A DNA stretch of 64,000 bases from Sedimentitalea nanhaiensis DSM 24252. GTDB taxonomy: Bacteria > Pseudomonadota > Alphaproteobacteria > Rhodobacterales > Rhodobacteraceae. Positions 10,231 to 19,860 of the stretch are shown here, in pieces. The stretch is from contig NZ_KI421509.1 in assembly GCF_000473225.1 (NCBI RefSeq), forward strand, positions 1,326,045 to 1,390,044, read 5' to 3'. The notes beneath the pieces were generated by a model. It was not told the DNA's origin. It worked only from the letters and a program-made list of their open reading frames with translations, and did no database searches. The stretch's first letter is position 1; every line of letters begins with the position of its first letter. A program made the position numbers and the translations under genes.

Positions 10231-11468
10231 CGGTCGATTTCTCCGAACACCACATCCATGGTGCCGATAATCGCCGCGACATCCGCCAGCTGATGACCGC
10301 CCGCAACAAAGTCCATCGCCTGCAGGTGCAGAAAACCCGGCGCGCGGATCTTGCTGCGATACGGTTTGTTGGACCCATCCGACACCAGATAAACGCCGAA
10401 CTCGCCCTTGGGTGCCTCGACGGCGGCATAGACTTCTCCGGCGGGCACGTGAAACCCTTCGGTATAGAGCTTGAAGTGATGGATCAGCGACTCCATCGAC
10501 GTTTTCATGTCGCTGCGCGATGGCGGGGTGATCTTGCCTCGCGCCAGAATGTCACCCTGCCCTTCAGGGGCACGCAGTTTGACAATGGCCTGTTGAATGA
10601 TGCTGATCGACTGACGCATTTCCTCCATGCGGACCAGATAGCGATCGTAACAGTCGCCATTCTTGCCCACCGGGATCTGGAAATCGAACTCGTCATAGCA
10701 TTCATAGGGCTGACTGCGCCGCAGATCCCAGGCCAGGCCCGAGCCGCGCACCATGACCCCAGAGAAACCATACAGCTGGATGTCCTCTTCGGTGACGACG
10801 CCGATATCGGCATTGCGCTGTTTGAAAATGCGGTTTTCGGTCAGCAGCCCGTCGATATCGTCCATGACGCGTGGAAAATCGTGACTCCAGGCCTCGATGT
10901 CGTCCAACAGCGCATCGGGCAGGTCCTGGTGCACGCCGCCGGGCCGGAAATAGGCCGCGTGCAGGCGCGCGCCGCAAGCGCGCTCGTAAAAGATCATCAG
11001 CTTTTCGCGCTCTTCAAACCCCCACAGCGGCGGGGTCAGCGCACCCACGTCCATCGCCTGTGTTGTGACGTTCAACAAATGGTTCAGGATGCGGCCGATT
11101 TCCGAATAAAGCACCCGGATCAGGCTGGCGCGGCGCGGCACCTGCACTCCGGTCAGTTTTTCGATCGCCAGACACCAGGCATGTTCCTGGTTCATCGGTG
11201 CCACATAGTCCAGCCGGTCGAAATAGGGCAGGTTCTGCAGGTAGGTGCGGCTTTCCATCAGCTTTTCGGTGCCGCGGTGCAGCAGGCCAATATGCGGATC
11301 GCAACGTTCCACGATTTCGCCATCCAGCTCCAGCACCAGCCGCAAAACCCCGTGTGCCGCAGGGTGTTGCGGGCCGAAGTTGATGTTGAAATTGCGGATC
11401 TTCTGTTCGCCGGTCAGAGCATCTGAAGAACCGTCGTCATAGGTGTTGATGCGAATATCGCCGTCCAT
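10227..11468 (-). CDS. nuoD: NADH-quinone oxidoreductase subunit D (49 kDa)
   Basis: Peripheral-arm subunit that lines the quinone-binding site, related to the large subunit of NiFe hydrogenases. The N-terminal motif [14 protein letters not shown], then [10 protein letters not shown] and [16 protein letters not shown] are characteristic. The start is placed at the ATG at 11468, giving 413 residues, because it overlaps the stop of the preceding 57-codon gene as TGATG; a GTG one codon earlier is the alternative. No nickel-ligand cysteines are present, as expected. Confidence 0.98.
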   Translation of the reverse strand: MDGDIRINTYDDGSSDALTGEQKIRNFNINFGPQHPAAHGVLRLVLELDGEIVERCDPHIGLLHRGTEKLMESRTYLQNLPYFDRLDYVAPMNQEHAWCLAIEKLTGVQVPRRASLIRVLYSEIGRILNHLLNVTTQAMDVGALTPPLWGFEEREKLMIFYERACGARLHAAYFRPGGVHQDLPDALLDDIEAWSHDFPRVMDDIDGLLTENRIFKQRNADIGVVTEEDIQLYGFSGVMVRGSGLAWDLRRSQPYECYDEFDFQIPVGKNGDCYDRYLVRMEEMRQSISIIQQAIVKLRAPEGQGDILARGKITPPSRSDMKTSMESLIHHFKLYTEGFHVPAGEVYAAVEAPKGEFGVYLVSDGSNKPYRSKIRAPGFLHLQAMDFVAGGHQLADVAAIIGTMDVVFGEIDR

Positions 11469-11641
11469 CACAGCTTCTCCAGCTCTTGCAGTTTAAGACC
11501 CATCCACCACAACAAAGCGATGGTGCCGAAGGGGACCAGACAGGCTGCGGCCCAGTATTTGTTGATGCCAAAGAACGGCAGCAACTTGACCATCGGAATC
11601 GCGGTCAGCGCCGACAGGACAAGCCACCAGACGCCGCCCAT
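11468..11641 (-). CDS. 57-residue membrane protein between nuoC and nuoD
   Basis: Short gene reading [18 protein letters not shown], then [19 protein letters not shown] and [17 protein letters not shown]. Two hydrophobic helices with tryptophans at their edges and a charged C-terminus indicate a small inner-membrane protein. Both ends overlap the neighbouring genes in TGATG arrangements (nuoC stop with its ATG; its stop with the nuoD ATG), strong evidence that it is translated. The family is not known to me. It is easily missed by gene finders because of its length. Confidence 0.75.
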   Translation of the reverse strand: MGGVWWLVLSALTAIPMVKLLPFFGINKYWAAACLVPFGTIALLWWMGLKLQELEKL

Positions 11642-12246
11642 CACTTTGCCTCCGATTTATCGTCGCCCGGAAGGATATACTCGGCCCCTTCCCACGGGCT
11701 CATAAAGTCGAACTGGCGGTATTCCTGCACCAAGGATACAGGCTCATAAACTACGCGTTTCTCCGCCTCGTCATAGCGCACCTCGGTATATCCGGTGGTC
11801 GGAAAGTCCTTGCGCAACGGGTGACCGCGAAAACCATAGTCGGTCAGGATGCGACGCAGATCCGGGTGACCGGAAAACAGGATGCCGAACATGTCGAACA
11901 CCTCGCGTTCAAACCAGTTGGCACTGGGATGCACCGAAATGATCGAGGGCACCATATCCTCTTCGCGCAGGCTGACCCGCAGGCGGATGCGCTGGTTCTG
12001 ATACATCGACAGGAAATGATAAACCACGTCGAACCGCTTGGCTCGCTCGGGATAGTCCACAGCGGTGATATCCACCAGCGACGAAAACTTGCAACTTGGG
12101 TCGGTCTTCAGAAATTCGACAAAGCCGACGATGTTGGCCGGGGTCACATCGACGTTCAGCTCGCCGTGGGAGACGTCCCAGTTCAGCACGCAGTCGGGGC
12201 GCTTGCGCTCGATATGCGTACCCAGCTCGTTCAATGCATCACTCAT
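11641..12246 (-). CDS. nuoC: NADH-quinone oxidoreductase subunit C (30 kDa)
   Basis: Peripheral-arm subunit of complex I, 201 residues from the ATG at 12246, which is preceded by a GGAG site. The 30-kDa signature is intact: [20 protein letters not shown] followed by [12 protein letters not shown]. It is not fused to nuoD here, unlike in E. coli. A longer frame upstream runs into the nuoB-nuoC gap and has no homology-like features. Confidence 0.98.
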   Translation of the reverse strand: MSDALNELGTHIERKRPDCVLNWDVSHGELNVDVTPANIVGFVEFLKTDPSCKFSSLVDITAVDYPERAKRFDVVYHFLSMYQNQRIRLRVSLREEDMVPSIISVHPSANWFEREVFDMFGILFSGHPDLRRILTDYGFRGHPLRKDFPTTGYTEVRYDEAEKRVVYEPVSLVQEYRQFDFMSPWEGAEYILPGDDKSEAK

Positions 12247-12328
12247 CCCAATTTCTCCATACCCACGCCCATCGACGCATGATTTCCCAGCGGGCGCGGT
12301 TGAGCGCACAGGCGTGATCCGGCGCGGA

Positions 12329-12850
12329 TCACCGTACGATCGTCCCCGTGCGGCGGATCTTGCGTTGCAGCTGCATCAGCCCGTAAAGCAGCGCTTCGGC
12401 GGTCGGCGGGCAACCTGGCACATAGATGTCCACCGGCACCACCCGGTCACATCCGCGCACCACGGAATAGCTGTAGTGGTAATAGCCGCCGCCATTGGCG
12501 CAACTGCCCATGCTGATCACGTAACGCGGCTCAGGCATCTGGTCATAGACCTTGCGCAGAGCCGGGGCCATCTTGTTGGTCAGCGTGCCAGCCACAATCA
12601 TCACGTCCGACTGGCGCGGGCTGGCGCGCGGAGCGATGCCAAACCGTTCCGCATCATAGCGCGGCATCGATGTGTGCATCATCTCGACCGCACAGCAGGC
12701 CAGTCCAAATGTCATCCAATGCAACGAACCCGTGCGGGCCCAGTTTATGATGTCCTCGGTCGAGGTCAGCAGAAACCCCTTGTCCTGCAACTCGGCGTTC
12801 AGCGCCTGGGTGGCGACTTCCTTGTCGGCACCGACCTGGGTTCCTGTCAT
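12329..12850 (-). CDS. nuoB: NADH-quinone oxidoreductase subunit B (cluster N2)
   Basis: Holds the terminal [4Fe-4S] cluster N2 that passes electrons to quinone. The cluster ligands lie in [10 protein letters not shown] (tandem cysteines), [10 protein letters not shown] and [14 protein letters not shown]. The ATG at 12850 is chosen because it overlaps the nuoA stop as TGATG, giving 173 residues; an ATG at 12859 is the main alternative. An 82-base gap precedes nuoC. Confidence 0.98.
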   Translation of the reverse strand: MTGTQVGADKEVATQALNAELQDKGFLLTSTEDIINWARTGSLHWMTFGLACCAVEMMHTSMPRYDAERFGIAPRASPRQSDVMIVAGTLTNKMAPALRKVYDQMPEPRYVISMGSCANGGGYYHYSYSVVRGCDRVVPVDIYVPGCPPTAEALLYGLMQLQRKIRRTGTIVR

Positions 12851-13215
12851 CACTCCCATTCCAGGGCCCCTTTTTTCCATTCATAGGCAAAGCCGATGGT
12901 CAGCACCCCGAGAAACACCATCATCGACCAAAAGCCGACCATGCTGATATCCTTGAAGGCAACAGCCCAGGGAAACAGAAAGGCGATTTCAAGGTCGAAG
13001 ATGATGAACAGGATCGACACCAGATAGAACCGGACATCGAACTTCATCCGCGCATCGTCAAAGGCGTTGAATCCGCATTCATAGGCGCTGACCTTTTCCG
13101 GATCCGGGTTGCGCACCGCCAGCACGACAGCCGCAAGAATCAGCACGATCCCCAGACCAGCGGCGACGGCCATAAACACCAGGATGGGAAGGTACTCCCG
13201 CAACATCTCTTCCAC
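12850..13215 (-). CDS. nuoA: NADH-quinone oxidoreductase subunit A
   Basis: First gene of the complex I operon; membrane subunit of 121 residues with three hydrophobic helices and the conserved loop [20 protein letters not shown]. The start is a GTG at 13215, supported by an AAGGAG site 6 bases upstream; the ATG three codons later has no such site. The promoter must lie in the 13216-13463 divergent region. Confidence 0.96.
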   Translation of the reverse strand: MEEMLREYLPILVFMAVAAGLGIVLILAAVVLAVRNPDPEKVSAYECGFNAFDDARMKFDVRFYLVSILFIIFDLEIAFLFPWAVAFKDISMVGFWSMMVFLGVLTIGFAYEWKKGALEWE

Positions 13216-13463
13216 GAGCGTCTCCTTATCTGCAGCGCACGGAAACGGGTGCGCCTTAAATCGGCGTGATGACTTCGCCTGTGTCTACCGCCGCATGTCC
13301 AGAGGGTCAACGGGCCGAACTGGCGAATGTCCTGTTATATCGCCGCAGTTTGCCGGTCGCGAAAGCGGCACGGCGGTGCAATTTGCGGCGACAACCGCTT
13401 GACGCCTGGGCAGTCCCGTGCCCCCATGTGGGCGCTGCACCCTCACTCGCACAGGACGCCAAA
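13216..13463. promoter_or_regulatory. divergent intergenic region between nuoA and the nitronate monooxygenase gene
   Basis: This 248-base stretch separates two divergent transcription units, so it must carry the nuo promoter on the minus strand and a promoter for the plus-strand gene. I can identify the AAGGAG site for nuoA (13222-13227) and an AGGA site before the ATG at 13464. I see no convincing sigma-70 boxes and no FNR-type TTGAT-N4-ATCAA site. Confidence 0.5.
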
Positions 13464-14534
13464 ATGCACTCTGCCCTGACCCGCGCCACAGAGTTTGCCA
13501 GTTCTCTGGGGATTTCCGCACCGATTCTGCTGGCTCCGATGGCCGGGGCTTGCCCGGTGCCGCTCTCCGCTGCGGTGGCAGCAGGCGGCGGCATGGGAGC
13601 GTGCGGCGCGTTGTTGATGAGCCCCGAGCAGATCAAGGACTGGGCCGGGCAGATGCGCGCCGCTTCAAACGGGGCGTTTCAGATGAACCTCTGGATCCCG
13701 GATCCGGAGCCGAAACGTGATTCCGCCCACGAGGCGGCGTGGCGCGCCTTTCTGTCGCGGTGGGGTCCTGAGGTGCCGCCCGATGCCGCCGACGCACCGC
13801 TGCATGAGTTCGCGGCCCAATACCAGGCCATGCTGGAGGCCGGACCGGCCGCCGTTTCGTCCATCATGGGGGTGTATCCACCCGACATGGTGGCCGAGAT
13901 GAAAGCGCGCGGCATCACCTGGATGGCAACCGTGACCACCGTCGCCGAGGCCCGCGCAGCCCGGGACGCAGGCGCGGATATCATCGTGGCCCAGGGCATG
14001 GAGGCCGGCGGGCACCGCGGCGCGTTTCACGCTCCGGATGCTGCAACCTCACTGGTGGGGCTGTTTTCCCTGCTGCCTGCGGTGGTGGACGCGGTGGATC
14101 TGCCGGTGGTGGCGACCGGCGGCATTGCCGATGCCCGCGGCATCGCCGCCGCCTTGCTGCTGGGGGCATCGGCGGTGCAGATCGGCACCGGCTTCCTGCG
14201 CGCGCCCGAAGCGGCGTTGAACCCGGCGTGGTCCGACGCAATCGGTCGCGCCGCCCCCGAAGACACCATCGCCACCGCCGCGTTTTCCGGACGATTGGGC
14301 CGCGCGATCCGTACCGCCTATGCCAGCGCACCGGATGCGCCCGCACCGGCACCCTATCCGGTGCAGCGTGCCTTGACCGGGCCGATGCGCGCCGCAGCCG
14401 CCAAGGCCGACAATATCGACGCGATGCAGGCCTGGGCCGGCCAGTCTGCCCGGCTTGCCGCCGCTGAACCCGCGCAGCACATCGTCACGCGCCTGTGGCA
14501 ACAAAGCTGTAAGTTGCTGGAGACCCGCTCTTAG
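13464..14534 (+). CDS. nitronate monooxygenase-like flavoprotein
   Basis: FMN-dependent TIM-barrel enzyme of the nitronate monooxygenase / 2-nitropropane dioxygenase family, 356 residues. Supporting motifs are ILLAPMAGA near the N-terminus, GADIIVAQGMEAGGHRG with the usual glycine-rich flavin contact and histidine, and PVVATGGIADARGIAAALLLGA with the phosphate-binding loop. The ATG at 13464 has an AGGA site; an open frame extending upstream to 13266 shows no family features. The enzymes detoxify nitronates such as propionate-3-nitronate, but relatives act on other substrates. Its stop overlaps the convergent stop of the liu operon. Confidence 0.9.
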   Translation: MHSALTRATEFASSLGISAPILLAPMAGACPVPLSAAVAAGGGMGACGALLMSPEQIKDWAGQMRAASNGAFQMNLWIPDPEPKRDSAHEAAWRAFLSRWGPEVPPDAADAPLHEFAAQYQAMLEAGPAAVSSIMGVYPPDMVAEMKARGITWMATVTTVAEARAARDAGADIIVAQGMEAGGHRGAFHAPDAATSLVGLFSLLPAVVDAVDLPVVATGGIADARGIAAALLLGASAVQIGTGFLRAPEAALNPAWSDAIGRAAPEDTIATAAFSGRLGRAIRTAYASAPDAPAPAPYPVQRALTGPMRAAAAKADNIDAMQAWAGQSARLAAAEPAQHIVTRLWQQSCKLLETRS

Positions 14535-15316
14535 GCCGGCATCCACGCCGCCTTGCGCTTTTCAAAAAACGCACCGATGCCCTCGTCCGCCTCGGCGGTT
14601 TCCCAACGGTCCACCAAAGCCCGAATGGTCATGTCAATCGCGGCCTCGTCCACCGTCGGAGCCAGATCCCGCACCAATTGCTTGGCCGAAGCGACAGCGC
14701 CCGGCGCGCAGGACAGATAGGGTACGACCTCGCGCTCGACCGCCACTTCCAGATCGGCGGCAGGTACGATGCGGGCCAACAGGCCCAGATCGATCGCCTC
14801 GGCGGCATCGAACAACCGCGCCGACATGAACACCCGACGCGCCCGCGCCTCGCCCATGCGCGCGACCACATAGGGGCCGATGGTAGCCGGAATCAGGCCC
14901 AGACGGGTCTCGGTCAGCCCCATCTTTACATGATCCGCCCCCACGGCCACATCACACACGCTGATCAGGCCCAGCCCTCCGCCAAAGGCATTGCCCTGCA
15001 CCGCGCCGATCACCGGCTTGGGCAGGGTGTTGAGCGCGCCCAGCATCTCGGCCAGCTTGCGCGCCTCGCGATACCGGGTCTCGCCATCTGCGGCCATCTG
15101 CGCCCGCATCCAGCCCAGATCGCCCCCGGCGCAGAACGACTTGCCCTCAGCGGCCAGAACCACAACCCGCACCGCATCATCCGCGCCCAGTTGCGCCGCC
15201 GCATCCGTCAGTTCAGCGATCATTTCGGCGGACATGGCGTTGTGTTTACCGACCCGGATCAGGGTCAGCCGCGCCACGCCGCGCGGGTCGGTTTCGACAG
15301 AAATCGTCTGATACAT
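14531..15316 (-). CDS. liuC: enoyl-CoA hydratase family protein, probable methylglutaconyl-CoA hydratase
   Basis: Crotonase-fold enzyme of 261 residues. The segment IGAVQGNAFGGGLGLISVCD matches the family signature and oxyanion-hole region, and the earlier AAEGKSFCAGGDLGWM supplies the other oxyanion-hole loop. In this operon it should hydrate 3-methylglutaconyl-CoA to HMG-CoA in leucine breakdown; that assignment rests on context because the fold is promiscuous. The ATG at 15316 overlaps the HMG-CoA lyase stop as TGATG. Confidence 0.9.
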   Translation of the reverse strand: MYQTISVETDPRGVARLTLIRVGKHNAMSAEMIAELTDAAAQLGADDAVRVVVLAAEGKSFCAGGDLGWMRAQMAADGETRYREARKLAEMLGALNTLPKPVIGAVQGNAFGGGLGLISVCDVAVGADHVKMGLTETRLGLIPATIGPYVVARMGEARARRVFMSARLFDAAEAIDLGLLARIVPAADLEVAVEREVVPYLSCAPGAVASAKQLVRDLAPTVDEAAIDMTIRALVDRWETAEADEGIGAFFEKRKAAWMPA

Positions 15317-16173
15317 CACGCCCCCTCGCGCATCGCCCGTGCCATTGCCGCAGCCTCGTGCAGAACGGCCATGTCCAACCCGGTTTCATAACCCAGCCGT
15401 TGCAGGTGTTCCGCCACCGCTTCGGTCGCGACATTGCCGCTGGCCCCCGGCGCGTAGGGACAGCCCCCCAGACCGCCGACAGCGGCGTCGAACACCCGTA
15501 CGCCCAGCGACAGCGACGCGTCGATATTGGCAATCGCCCGGCCCGCGGTATCGTGAAAGTGTCCCGCCAACCGCCCCACCGGCACCACGTCGCGCACTGC
15601 CATCAGCATTTTCACGATACTGTCCGGGGTCGCCTGTCCGATGGTGTCGCCCAGCGAAATTTCGTAGCAGCCCTGTGCAAAAAGGGTATCGGCCAGCTCC
15701 GCCACCTTTTCCGGTGCCGTGGGCCCGTCAAACGGGCAATCGGTCACACAAGAGATATAGCCGCGCACCGGCAGATCGATATGGCGCGCCGCCCGCAGGA
15801 TCGGCTTGAACCGCTCGATGCATTCGGCGATCGTGGCGTTCACATTGGCCTTGGAAAACCCCTCGCTGGCCGAGGCAAAGACCGCGATCTCGTCCGCCCC
15901 GGCAAGGCGCGCGTCATCATATCCGCGCATATTCGGTGTCAACGCCGCATAGCGCACGCCCGGTACGCGGGTGATCCCGGCCAGCACCTCGGCGCTGCCG
16001 GCCATCTGCGGCACCCATTTCGGCGAAACGAAACTGGCCACCTCGATACGCGAAAACCCGGCCCGGCCAAGGCAATCGACCAATGCGATCTTCTCGGCCA
16101 CCGGGATCTCGCGGTTCTCGTTCTGCAAGCCATCCCGCGGCCCGACCTCAAAAATCTCGACCCGTTCGTTCAT
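15316..16173 (-). CDS. mvaB: hydroxymethylglutaryl-CoA lyase
   Basis: Cleaves HMG-CoA to acetyl-CoA and acetoacetate, the last step of leucine degradation. The 285-residue length, the N-terminal EVGPRDGLQNE motif with the metal-binding aspartate, the HFHDTAGRA metal-binding histidine segment, and the GGCPYAPGASGN loop with the catalytic cysteine are all present. The gene is fourth in the liu operon, between the carboxylase alpha subunit and the hydratase. Confidence 0.96.
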   Translation of the reverse strand: MNERVEIFEVGPRDGLQNENREIPVAEKIALVDCLGRAGFSRIEVASFVSPKWVPQMAGSAEVLAGITRVPGVRYAALTPNMRGYDDARLAGADEIAVFASASEGFSKANVNATIAECIERFKPILRAARHIDLPVRGYISCVTDCPFDGPTAPEKVAELADTLFAQGCYEISLGDTIGQATPDSIVKMLMAVRDVVPVGRLAGHFHDTAGRAIANIDASLSLGVRVFDAAVGGLGGCPYAPGASGNVATEAVAEHLQRLGYETGLDMAVLHEAAAMARAMREGA

Positions 16174-16235
16174 ATCGCCCCATCCCTGCCTTGTTCAGTT
16201 CAAACTACCATCTTCAGGGGCGCGCGCCCCTGCGA

Positions 16236-18173
16236 TCAACCTTCTTCCGGTTCCAGCCGCACCAACGCAGCACCGGCCTCGACCTGGGCCCCGGCCTCGG
16301 TCAGAACCTCGGCCACCACCCCGTCGCGCGCCGCCAGCAGGGCGTGTTCCATCTTCATCGCCTCAAGCACCGCCAGGCGGTCGCCCTGTATCACCGTCTG
16401 GCCAACCACGGCATCGACCGACTTGACCAGCCCGGGCATCGGCGCTTCGATCAGGTTGCCGTCACCGGTGGCCCCGGCGGCCCGGTCCAGCGGGTCTATA
16501 ACCCGGAAGGCCAGCCCAAAGGCATCGAACACCGTAACCGTGTCGCCCGCAATGGCAATGTCGCCCAGAGCGGTTTCACCGACCTCCCACTGGGTGCCGA
16601 TGCGTTGGGCCAGCACCGTTTCTTCCCCGACGCTCCAGTGCTGCCGGTCCGGCCCTTCGGCGCGCATGACCAAATCGGACGCCTCGCCCTGCCAGGACAG
16701 CGTCACGGTGCGGGCCAGCGGCTCCCACAGGGTAAAGCCCGTGTACCAGTCCCCCTCCATCACCCCAAGTGCTGCCATCCCTGCGGCCACCCAATGCCGT
16801 GGCTCGGGCACAATGGGTTGGACCAGGCGGTCCAGATCGCGCCCGATCAGGCCCGTGTCCACGTCGCCGGCGGCGAAACCGGCATGGGCGGCCAACGCGC
16901 CCAGAAACGCCAGATTGGTCACGGTGCCGCCAACCTGCGTTCCCGCCAGTGCCCGGTTCAGCCGCGCCAGCGCCACCGCCCGGGTCGGGCCGTGTACAAT
17001 GACTTTGGCGATCATCGGGTCATACCAGGGCGAGATCACATCGCCCGCCCGTACACCGCTGTCGGCCCGGCAACCGGCCGGGAAAATCAGATGCGTCAGC
17101 GTGCCGGTGGCGGGCAAAAATCCTTTGGGCACATCCTCGGCATACAGCCGCGCTTCGAATGCATGGCCATTTATGCGCATTTCGTGCTGCTGGCGCGGCA
17201 GCGATTCGCCAGCCGCCACGCGCAACTGCCATTCGACCAGATCAACGCCGGTGATGGCTTCGGACACAGGGTGTTCGACCTGCAGGCGGGTGTTCATTTC
17301 CATGAACCAGAACCGGTCCGGGCGCAGCCCTTCGCTGGCGTCGACGATGAATTCCACCGTACCGGCACCGGAATAGCCGATCGCCTCGGCGGCGCGCACC
17401 CCGGCCATTCCCATCGCAAGACGCATCTCGTCGGTCATACCGGGGGCCGGCGCCTCTTCGATCACCTTCTGGTGGCGGCGCTGCAACGAGCAATCGCGCT
17501 CGAACAGATGCACAGCACGGGTGCCGTCGCCAAAGACCTGCACCTCGATATGGCGCGGTTTGCTCACGTATTTTTCGACCAGAACCGCATCGTTGCCAAA
17601 CGCGGTTTTGGCTTCGCTGCGCGCGCTGATCAGCGCGGCGGCGAAATCGGCGGGTTTCTCAACCATCCTCATTCCCTTGCCGCCACCGCCCGCGACCGCT
17701 TTGATCAGGACGGGATAGCCGATTGCGTCGGCGGCTTCGGCCAGGAATGCATCGTCCTGATTTTCACCGTGATAGCCTGGTACAACCGGAACACCGGCCT
17801 CTTCCATCAGTTTTTTGGCGGCATCTTTCAGGCCCATGGCCCGGATCGCATCCCCCGATGGCCCGATAAAGGTCAGCCCGGCGTCCTGTACCAGATCGAC
17901 GAAATCGGGGTTTTCCGATAGAAACCCATAGCCCGGGTGGATCGCCTGTGCCCCGGTGTCCAGGGCCGCCTCGATGATCACATCGCCACACAGATAGCTG
18001 TCGGCGGGCGCGGAGCCACCGATATGCACCGCGAGATCGGCCATCTGAACGTGTTTCGCGCCCGCATCCGCATCGGAATAAACCGCAACGCAGCGCACGC
18101 CCAAGGCTTGCGCTGTTTCAATCACCCGACAGGCGATTTCGCCCCGGTTGGCAATCAGGATCGTGTCAAACAT
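16236..18173 (-). CDS. liuD: methylcrotonyl-CoA carboxylase alpha (biotin) subunit
   Basis: Biotin carboxylase plus biotin carrier protein, 645 residues. The N-terminal IANRGEIACRVI motif, the ATP-grasp glycine loop KAVAGGGGKGMRMV, the catalytic region EMNTRLQVEHPVSE, and the C-terminal biotin-attachment motif EAMKMEH are visible. With the beta subunit it carboxylates 3-methylcrotonyl-CoA. Other acyl-CoA carboxylases share this layout, so the methylcrotonyl assignment rests on the operon. The ATG at 18173 follows a CTCC-rich stretch on the plus strand, which reads as a GGAG site on the coding strand. Confidence 0.95.
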   Translation of the reverse strand: MFDTILIANRGEIACRVIETAQALGVRCVAVYSDADAGAKHVQMADLAVHIGGSAPADSYLCGDVIIEAALDTGAQAIHPGYGFLSENPDFVDLVQDAGLTFIGPSGDAIRAMGLKDAAKKLMEEAGVPVVPGYHGENQDDAFLAEAADAIGYPVLIKAVAGGGGKGMRMVEKPADFAAALISARSEAKTAFGNDAVLVEKYVSKPRHIEVQVFGDGTRAVHLFERDCSLQRRHQKVIEEAPAPGMTDEMRLAMGMAGVRAAEAIGYSGAGTVEFIVDASEGLRPDRFWFMEMNTRLQVEHPVSEAITGVDLVEWQLRVAAGESLPRQQHEMRINGHAFEARLYAEDVPKGFLPATGTLTHLIFPAGCRADSGVRAGDVISPWYDPMIAKVIVHGPTRAVALARLNRALAGTQVGGTVTNLAFLGALAAHAGFAAGDVDTGLIGRDLDRLVQPIVPEPRHWVAAGMAALGVMEGDWYTGFTLWEPLARTVTLSWQGEASDLVMRAEGPDRQHWSVGEETVLAQRIGTQWEVGETALGDIAIAGDTVTVFDAFGLAFRVIDPLDRAAGATGDGNLIEAPMPGLVKSVDAVVGQTVIQGDRLAVLEAMKMEHALLAARDGVVAEVLTEAGAQVEAGAALVRLEPEEG

Positions 18174-18202
18174 CACTCTGCTCCTTTGGCAGTGCGGATC
18201 GC

Positions 18203-18218
18203 CGGGGGCCAGCCCCCG
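18203..18218. repeat. GC-rich palindrome between the two carboxylase genes
   Basis: CGGGGGC and GCCCCCG form a 7-bp inverted repeat around two bases, directly followed by GGACCCCCGGGATATTTTC. This GC palindrome next to GATATTTTC resembles a short repeat that I recall as common between genes in Roseobacter-group genomes. It may act as an RNA stability element or a weak terminator within the operon. Confidence 0.5.
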
Positions 18219-18250
18219 GACCCCCGGGATATTTTCAGCAAGAGGAAGAC

Positions 18251-19855
18251 CTACATCCGGAACACGCCGAAACGTGTCTCGTCGATGGGCGCATTCAGTG
18301 CGGCGGAGAGGCTGAGAGCCAGAACCTCGCGCGATTTGCGCGGATCGATGATGCCATCATCCCAGAGCCGCGCGCTGGCATAGAGCGGGTGCGACTGCCG
18401 TTCGAACATATCGATGGTCGGGCGCTTGAACTCAGTTTCCTGCTCGGCCGACCAACTGCCGCCGCCGCGTTCGATTGCGTCGCGTTTCACCGTGGCCAGA
18501 ACCCCGGCGGCCTGTTCACCCCCCATCACGCTGATCCGCGAGTTGGGCCAGGTCCACAAAAAGCGTGGCTGATAGGCGCGCCCGGCCATGCCGTAGTTGC
18601 CCGCTCCAAACGAGCCGCCGACCAGCATGGTGATCTTGGGCACATTGGTGCTGGCCACCGCCGTCACCATCTTGGCACCGTGGCGCGCAATGCCTTCGTT
18701 TTCATATTTGCGCCCGACCATAAAGCCGGTGATGTTTTGCAGAAACAGCAGCGGTGTCTTGCGCTGGCTACACAGTTCGACAAAATGCGCGCCCTTCTGG
18801 GCCGCTTCGGAAAACAGCACGCCATTGTTGGCGACGATGCCAACCGGGCAGCCGCGCACATGGGCAAAGCCGGTGACCAGCGTTTCGCCAAAGCGCGGTT
18901 TGAATTCGTCGAACCGGCTGCCGTCCACCAACCGCGCGACCACCTCGCGGATATCGTAAGGCTTGCGCAGATCGCCGGGCACCACGCCTAGGATTTCTTC
19001 GGGATCATAGGCGGGGTCTTCGGCGGTTTCCCACTGCACCGTTGCGGGCCTGGCCCGGTTCAGCGAGACCACCGCCCGGCGCGCCAGGGCCAGCGCGTGG
19101 GCGTCATCTTCGGCCAGGTAGTCCGCCACGCCAGACAGCCGCGTATGCACATCGCCACCGCCCAGATCCTCGGCCGTGACCTCCTCGCCCGTGGCGGCCT
19201 TGACCAACGGGGGGCCGGCCAGAAAGATTGTGCCCTGGTCCCGCACGATGATGGTGACATCCGACATCGCCGGGACATACGCCCCGCCGGCGGTACAGGA
19301 CCCCATGACCACAGCAATCTGAGGAATGCCCTTGGCCGACATCCGCGCCTGATTATAAAAAATGCGCCCAAAATGGTCGCGATCCGGGAAAACCTCGTCC
19401 TGATTGGGCAGGTTGGCCCCGCCGCTGTCCACCAGATATATGCAGGGCAGACAGCATTCCTCGGCGATCTCCTGCGCACGCAGGTGTTTCTTGACCGTCA
19501 TCGGGTAATAGGTGCCGCCCTTGACCGTGGCGTCGTTGCAAACGACCATGACCTCCTGGCCATGGACCCGTCCGATGCCGGCGATCACGCCCGCCGCCGG
19601 GGCGGCATCGCCGTACATGCCATGGGCCGCTGTCGCGCCGATTTCCAGAAACGGACTGCCCGCGTCCAGCAGGTTTGCCACCCGTCGGCGCGGCAACATC
19701 TTGCCCCGGCTTTCGTGCCGGGCGCGGGATTTCTCGCCCCCACCCAGTCGGGCGGTTTCCGCTGCAACGCGGATGGTTTCCAGCGCCTCCAGGTGCGCTG
19801 CGCGATTGGCCTTGAACCCGTCCGAGGACGGAAGGGCCTGGGATTGAAGCTTCAT
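18251..19855 (-). CDS. liuB: methylcrotonyl-CoA carboxylase beta (carboxyltransferase) subunit
   Basis: Carboxyltransferase of 534 residues that moves the carboxyl group from biotin to 3-methylcrotonyl-CoA. Typical segments are [32 protein letters not shown] and [20 protein letters not shown]. The ATG at 19855 has a GGAG site that lies within the last codons of the preceding small frame, so translation may be coupled. It precedes the biotin subunit in the operon. Confidence 0.96.
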   Translation of the reverse strand: MKLQSQALPSSDGFKANRAAHLEALETIRVAAETARLGGGEKSRARHESRGKMLPRRRVANLLDAGSPFLEIGATAAHGMYGDAAPAAGVIAGIGRVHGQEVMVVCNDATVKGGTYYPMTVKKHLRAQEIAEECCLPCIYLVDSGGANLPNQDEVFPDRDHFGRIFYNQARMSAKGIPQIAVVMGSCTAGGAYVPAMSDVTIIVRDQGTIFLAGPPLVKAATGEEVTAEDLGGGDVHTRLSGVADYLAEDDAHALALARRAVVSLNRARPATVQWETAEDPAYDPEEILGVVPGDLRKPYDIREVVARLVDGSRFDEFKPRFGETLVTGFAHVRGCPVGIVANNGVLFSEAAQKGAHFVELCSQRKTPLLFLQNITGFMVGRKYENEGIARHGAKMVTAVASTNVPKITMLVGGSFGAGNYGMAGRAYQPRFLWTWPNSRISVMGGEQAAGVLATVKRDAIERGGGSWSAEQETEFKRPTIDMFERQSHPLYASARLWDDGIIDPRKSREVLALSLSAALNAPIDETRFGVFRM

Positions 19856-19860
19856 TGCGC

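Noticed and set aside
15358-17376. A 672-codon open frame on the plus strand
   Set aside because: Antisense to mvaB and liuD. Its composition is typical of a shadow frame.
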